A stretch of 39,523 bases of DNA from NCBI RefSeq assembly GCF_013618865.1, contig NZ_JABSOE010000041.1, positions 1 through 39,523 on the forward strand, written 5' to 3'. Under the pieces are notes generated by a model that saw nothing but the letters and a program-made list of their open reading frames with translations, searched no databases and was not told where the DNA came from. The position numbers were made by a program, and so were the translations under genes. Shown here piece by piece: positions 35,641 through 39,523 of the stretch (positions are counted from its first letter, which is position 1; the number at the start of each line of letters is the position of its first letter). The DNA comes from Phocaeicola faecicola (lineage in GTDB: Bacteria; Bacteroidota; Bacteroidia; Bacteroidales; Bacteroidaceae).

Positions 35641-36588
35641 TTATTCCCAATCCGGATTTAAATCTTCTATATACCAAGCTGGCAGGCGCACTTCAATGTC
35701 TGTTTCCCAAAACTTTACTTCAATAGGCAATAACGCCTCCTGCCTGGTAACATCTATATAGTCAGAATGGGCAAGTATAAACTCGTATATATTGACTCTT
35801 TCCAGCTCCTCACCATCTCCATCGGAAACAACCAGTTCGTGCCGGCACAACTCAGGCATAAGCACTCCGTCCCTGTCCATTCTGAAACAGGCCAAATTAT
35901 GTGTCTTGTACTTTCTTTCATCGGTGTCATACTTCAACTTCGGAAACAACATACCTCTGTTTCCTTCAACTACCTTATTATCCAAGGTCGTCTGTACATT
36001 TACATTTTCCAGCCTGATTGAAATGGGAGAACTTATCCCTCCTCTTCCGGTTTCGGAAACAGGAAGTCCTGTAATTTCAATTTCCACATTAATATGAGAA
36101 CTGTAAAAAACTACTGTATCATTCGTTATAACATGATTTCCCGATGGAATCACCACCGTTTTCCTGCCTAAATAATTACGGTCATAATTTTCTACCGGAA
36201 CTGATTTTTTCCAATTGGGGCTATAGATAAAAGCATCCTTTGATCTGCTCCTATGCACTCCCATCGCCACCCCTGTATGCTCGAAAGCATTGCCTAGCGC
36301 CACTACCTCATACGTACCGGGAGAGAGTCTGAACGAAGGGAACAGATGAAAATCATCGGGATTGGTCCGGAAATATACAAAGTCTCTTATTAAAGTCCCG
36401 CCTTCATCAAATACATAAAGATTCACCTTGTCTATGTATTTACCGAATACATTTTCATTACCATCGGCAAAGTACGTGAAGCAAAGGGAAATATTGTTAC
36501 AGTCATCCAGCCTCTCCCTAATACAACCCGTTATCGCAAACAGAGAAAGGAAAAACAGGAGAGACTCTTTAATATTACGAATAATCAT
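35641..36588 (-). CDS. FimB/Mfa2-like pilus anchor lipoprotein
   Basis: This 315-residue lipoprotein has a signal ending in FAITGC (Cys22). The mature start CIRERLDDCNNISLCFTYFADGNENVF and the core strand VNLYVFDEGGTLIRDF are characteristic of the FimB/Mfa2 family, as are the SFRLSPGTYEVVALGNA segment and the LVIIPSGNHVITNDTVVFYSSH-like middle. In P. gingivalis this subunit stays lipidated in the outer membrane, ends polymerisation and anchors the fibre. Unlike the other four pilin-like proteins here, it has no Arg-Ala/Ser site after the lipobox, which fits a non-cleaved anchor. It follows the shaft gene after a 160-base spacer with a hairpin. Confidence 0.88.
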   Translation of the reverse strand: MIIRNIKESLLFFLSLFAITGCIRERLDDCNNISLCFTYFADGNENVFGKYIDKVNLYVFDEGGTLIRDFVYFRTNPDDFHLFPSFRLSPGTYEVVALGNAFEHTGVAMGVHRSRSKDAFIYSPNWKKSVPVENYDRNYLGRKTVVIPSGNHVITNDTVVFYSSHINVEIEITGLPVSETGRGGISSPISIRLENVNVQTTLDNKVVEGNRGMLFPKLKYDTDERKYKTHNLACFRMDRDGVLMPELCRHELVVSDGDGEELERVNIYEFILAHSDYIDVTRQEALLPIEVKFWETDIEVRLPAWYIEDLNPDWE

Positions 36589-36606
36589 GATTTTACTTTA
36601 AAATAG

Positions 36607-36614
36607 CAAAATAA
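36607..36614 (-). promoter_or_regulatory. Possible secondary -7 box before the anchor gene
   Basis: The minus strand reads TTATTTTG, seven of eight positions of TAnnTTTG, 18 bases upstream of the ATG. It could provide separate low-level transcription of the anchor and downstream genes. Confidence 0.25.
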
Positions 36615-36623
36615 AATGCACTT

Positions 36624-36699
36624 ATAAAAATCGCCCGATTCAACTGATCCTGAACGCATGATAGGCACTGGTATTTCCGACCAGTCAAAAAGGGCGATT
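36624..36699 (-). terminator. Partial terminator between shaft and anchor genes
   Basis: AATCGCCC (36629-36636) and GGGCGATT (36692-36699) are exact inverted copies. A nested hairpin ACTGG/CCAGT (36667-36671 and 36681-36685) lies inside. Read leftward the outer stem runs into TTTTTAT. The long loop makes it weak, which would suit partial read-through from an abundant shaft message to rarer anchor and accessory messages. Confidence 0.5.
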
Positions 36700-36748
36700 C
36701 ACATTGATAGTTTAATATTCGCAAAGGAATTTCACCTCTGCCACAGTT

Positions 36749-37849
36749 TTACTCCACCCACTCTGCAGTCATGTCTACCACTGTCCATTGGGCTTCAGTA
36801 ACCGTCACGTCTACACCATACAGTGCATTACCTTCTTCATCACCAATAATATTGGAATCCTTAAGGCTCACATCCGTAATTCGGTATATTTTTCCTGCTT
36901 CAAAAGAGAAATTTTCCTGACTATTATATGATTTAATCACTGCATAACGGGGCTGTGATACCGGATTAGAGTCGTCAGAGGCTGTTGCAGTAGCAAAATA
37001 AATCTTCAGAATCGGCATTTTATCTCCCGGATAGAAGTTAAAGGCATAGGCTTTCTTAGCTCCATCAGATGAAGGATTTACCGGCCAAACAGCACCTGAA
37101 GCCAAGAAGTCATTAGGAGATGTAATTGCATCCCAAAGGACCGGAGCTGGAATCGATGTTCCACTTCCTTCAGAAACTTGAGGATATTTATAATCAGTAA
37201 CATCCTTTGCTCCTTTAGTAGCGTAAAGTTTGTCCAGATAGATACCATCAATTGTCAATGCGCTGAATTTGGAAGTTCCCTGCCGAGAACCAGAAGCAAC
37301 TGTTTCTACATGCTTGATACCGGAAACTTCCAGACGTGCAACCGGAATCTTCATGTTTACAGCAGCCTGATACATTTCATATGTTTTTCCAGTATTCGTT
37401 TCTGTTCTTCCGGCCAAAGTTATCTCAGTTGTTGAACCATAAGCCGGAATGCTTGCCGGCATAGCCTGCATATTAGGATTAGATTCATGTATTGCAGTCG
37501 AACTTGATACTTGTTCTCCACCATTTACATAAGCCTCAACCTTTGTCGGGTTTTTCACATCCCAAAACTTTACAGTATGCGAACGTCCATCTGCTGAAAT
37601 AGTTTCCTGTTTTGTACTTCCATTATCATACGTCAATTTTACAGTAATGGTTCCCGTTACTGTAATCTTATCATTATTACTTCCTTCCGTTGCATTTACC
37701 AATGCACGCGAAGACACACTGGGTGAAACGATTTTCACTTCTACTACCCCGTTTCCTCCAAGATTATTACCTTCGGGTGCTTCGTTGTTGTTACAAGCAA
37801 ACAATCCTACACTAGCAATAGCAAGGGTTAAACCTCTCAAAATTTTCAT
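36749..37849 (-). CDS. Mfa1/FimA-like major pilin (shaft)
   Basis: This 366-residue prolipoprotein has a signal ending in GLFAC (Cys19). Strand VVEVKIVSPSVSSRALVN carries Arg48, where a trypsin-like protease would cut to remove the first strand and start polymerisation by strand exchange; in P. gingivalis the gingipains cut at a matching place. The N-terminal beta domain contains TYEMYQAAVNMKIPVARLEVSGI, and the C-terminal domain ends with GKIYRITDVSLKDSN and YGVDVTVTEAQWTVVDMTAEWVE, the usual pilin ending and donor strand. It follows the DUF3868 gene by 52 bases and is followed by a hairpin, as expected for the most abundant product. Composition is richer in Thr, Ser and AT than core genes nearby. 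Confidence 0.88.
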   Translation of the reverse strand: MKILRGLTLAIASVGLFACNNNEAPEGNNLGGNGVVEVKIVSPSVSSRALVNATEGSNNDKITVTGTITVKLTYDNGSTKQETISADGRSHTVKFWDVKNPTKVEAYVNGGEQVSSSTAIHESNPNMQAMPASIPAYGSTTEITLAGRTETNTGKTYEMYQAAVNMKIPVARLEVSGIKHVETVASGSRQGTSKFSALTIDGIYLDKLYATKGAKDVTDYKYPQVSEGSGTSIPAPVLWDAITSPNDFLASGAVWPVNPSSDGAKKAYAFNFYPGDKMPILKIYFATATASDDSNPVSQPRYAVIKSYNSQENFSFEAGKIYRITDVSLKDSNIIGDEEGNALYGVDVTVTEAQWTVVDMTAEWVE

Positions 37850-37901
37850 ACTTTTCTTTCTTTTAAATTGTTAATTAATAAATAAACACTACACTATATT
37901 A

Positions 37902-39380
37902 TCACTCAGAAATATATTCCATATACTCCTTCAGCATTTCATAATTTCTCTTTCCATTAGTACATCCTTTTTCCATCGCTTTTCTTAATACATCTAGTGC
38001 CTTTTCCTGTTTTGCGGTTCTGGCATACGCCACCCCCAGCAGGTTCAGCAGTTCGGGATTTTCCGGAGCCTTATCCAAAATGTCTACAGCCTTTGCATAA
38101 GCTCCAGTTCTGATCAATGCCAAAGCCGTATTTTGCAGCATAATCACATCATCGGGATAGGCTTTTGCCCCCATCAGCATACACTCAATATAACCATCTG
38201 TATCTTTCTCATAGCTTTCTGCTACTTGATGGATTTCATATACGCTCATCAGGTCCGGTCTTTCCCGAATAATTTTCCGCCCCTCGCTGATATCAAAATG
38301 CCTTACGTCATACTCCACTCTATACTCATTTCGTCTGATCTGCGGATACAGTTCATTCAGTACATAATGATATGTTTTCGGAGAGATTGTTGCACGGAGT
38401 CTCATTTCACACACATCCCTATCTGTCGTACAATTGTCCGTTATCTCCAGTATTTTCTCTCTTTCACTTTCTGTGAGTTGTTGCGACTCCGCTATTTTTT
38501 TTCGGAACAGTACCCAGTCTTCTCCCTGCCACTCAATATGACACAGACTTCTGTCTACACCGGGAAATTCTTTTCTGATATACGCCATCAATGCCTTTGC
38601 CCTGTTCTCCGAAAGCAGCATATTGGAAGAAACAGATCCTTCGGGCGAAGCAAAGCCCGTCACATAAATCCCTCTGACAGTAAGATCAGCATTCCCATTT
38701 ACCATCATGAGTGATTCTTTTACCTTATTTAATTCTTCCGCATTATTGGCCATTTCGGGATATATCACATAGCTTCCTTGCCTGAACTGCAATCTGGCCT
38801 CTCTGTTCTCCGACCTTCGCTTTACAATTTCCTTTTCGGGTTCGACATACAGTGAAAGCACAAAATCAGTCTTTTTCGGAGGAAACACCATTCCCTCGTA
38901 GCGAACTTCATCACCTTCCTCACATCCGGCACAGCCCTTTACCCGCGCCCTCAGCTGCAATTCGCTACCTATCATCCATTTTCTGAAAGGAACACTCGCT
39001 GTATAAGCTATCAGTTTCCCGTTTTTTTTCCCGACTACATATACAGGATACGCCTTGCAGTCCTCTCCTTTCCTTTTCTTGTCCAGGCGTTTTTCGCGTT
39101 CAGCCACCTTGTTTCGCGTACTTCCGTTGATCAATACAGGCGGAAATGCCTGTTCACCGCTCCCATCGTCCGATACCAGTACCGGATACAGCATAAGCGA
39201 ATGCTGCGCATGCAACTTCAGGTTTGTGATATCGAAATAAAAGCTCAATGCCGCCATTTTATCACTGGTCTTATACAACAGTTTTTTCTCAATACCTATT
39301 TCTGAAAGATAAGATGTTTGTCCTGCCACGTGTCCGGATACAGTCAGCAGCAAAGCGACCGCTAGAATGATTTTATTCAT
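37902..39380 (-). CDS. DUF3868/OmpA-like/TPR periplasmic protein leading the pilus operon
   Basis: This 492-residue protein has a cleavable signal peptide (MNKIILAVALLLTVSGHVAGQ). The N-terminal 200 residues match the DUF3868 pattern (MAALSFYFDITNLKLHAQHSLMLYPVLVSDDG, VPFRKWMIGSELQLRARVKGCAGC). An OmpA C-terminal-like domain follows, with TVRGIYVTGFASPEGSVSSNMLLSENRAKALMAYI near residues 235-270. The end has two TPR-like repeats (YAKAVDILDKAPENPELLNLLGVAYARTAKQEKALDVLRKAMEKG). DUF3868 genes are commonly first in Bacteroides pilus operons. It probably helps export or anchor pilins at the outer membrane or peptidoglycan, but this is inference. Confidence 0.85.
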   Translation of the reverse strand: MNKIILAVALLLTVSGHVAGQTSYLSEIGIEKKLLYKTSDKMAALSFYFDITNLKLHAQHSLMLYPVLVSDDGSGEQAFPPVLINGSTRNKVAEREKRLDKKRKGEDCKAYPVYVVGKKNGKLIAYTASVPFRKWMIGSELQLRARVKGCAGCEEGDEVRYEGMVFPPKKTDFVLSLYVEPEKEIVKRRSENREARLQFRQGSYVIYPEMANNAEELNKVKESLMMVNGNADLTVRGIYVTGFASPEGSVSSNMLLSENRAKALMAYIRKEFPGVDRSLCHIEWQGEDWVLFRKKIAESQQLTESEREKILEITDNCTTDRDVCEMRLRATISPKTYHYVLNELYPQIRRNEYRVEYDVRHFDISEGRKIIRERPDLMSVYEIHQVAESYEKDTDGYIECMLMGAKAYPDDVIMLQNTALALIRTGAYAKAVDILDKAPENPELLNLLGVAYARTAKQEKALDVLRKAMEKGCTNGKRNYEMLKEYMEYISE

Positions 39381-39523
39381 AAACTATTATTTTTTATCAC
39401 TAGTGTCTCTTAATAATTGTAAAAAGACTCGTTAATTATTTGATTTACAATATTTGTTTTCAAAAAATGCTTGTCGCATATTTGAATCAGTTACCTTAGG
39501 GGCTGGGCCAAATTGCGATAGCT
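39381..39523. other. AT-rich upstream region of the pilus operon, cut by the window edge
   Basis: No gene and no full TAnnTTTG box were found in the 143 bases before the DUF3868 start. A short dyad AATAATT/AATTATT (39412-39418 and 39434-39440) is present. The promoter may be weak, activator-dependent or lie further upstream. Confidence 0.4.

Overview
The window looks like a chromosomal segment of a Bacteroidaceae bacterium (Bacteroides or Phocaeicola type). The evidence is the F1Fo-ATPase operon in the order beta, epsilon, a small membrane protein, a, c, b, delta, alpha, gamma; Bacteroidota-type promoters (TAnnTTTG -7 boxes); two DUF4836 lipoproteins; a type III glutamine synthetase; DapL; and a type V (FimA/Mfa1-like) pilus operon. 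No rRNA, tRNA, IS element, prophage or CRISPR array was seen.

Layout. At 1-48 lies the start of a leftward gene that runs off the window. At 133-2003 a NimA-like flavin/PPOX protein is followed by a MATE efflux pump, then a strong terminator and a small lipoprotein gene (2226-2648). A TrkH-type potassium transporter (2727-4223) converges on that lipoprotein gene. The ATP synthase operon fills 4389-11702, read leftward, with a terminator at its end and a candidate promoter upstream of atpD. Next come a YjbQ family gene and an rsmE-led cluster (12502-16579): rsmE, a DUF4836 lipoprotein, an unusual ABC ATPase and an FtsX/MacB-like permease. A second DUF4836 gene (16648-18114) and a nucleoside-type MFS transporter (18203-19462) follow. 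The 568-bp gap 19463-20030 holds a probable small RNA gene as well as the promoters of the flanking genes. A RecD2-like helicase (20031-22154) reads rightward. Then, leftward, come a DUF456 membrane protein, an unrecognised conserved protein, glutamine synthetase III, LL-diaminopimelate aminotransferase and diaminopimelate epimerase. A long perfect inverted repeat overlaps the dapF promoter.

The right quarter (28151-39380) is one leftward seven-gene operon for a type V pilus. In transcription order it encodes a DUF3868/OmpA-like/TPR periplasmic protein, an Mfa1-like shaft pilin, an Mfa2/FimB-like anchor, three larger pilin-like lipoproteins (481, 708 and 976 residues) and a DUF5106 thioredoxin-like lipoprotein. 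The shaft and the three large proteins each have a beta-strand followed by an Arg-Ala/Ser site soon after the lipobox, as expected for protease-activated strand exchange. The anchor lacks this site. The 708-residue protein ends in a lectin-like domain and is the best tip candidate. This operon is the most accessory part of the window and the best place to look for new biology. The rest is mostly housekeeping. No function could be assigned to the 976-residue protein, the 199-residue protein or the 140-residue lipoprotein.
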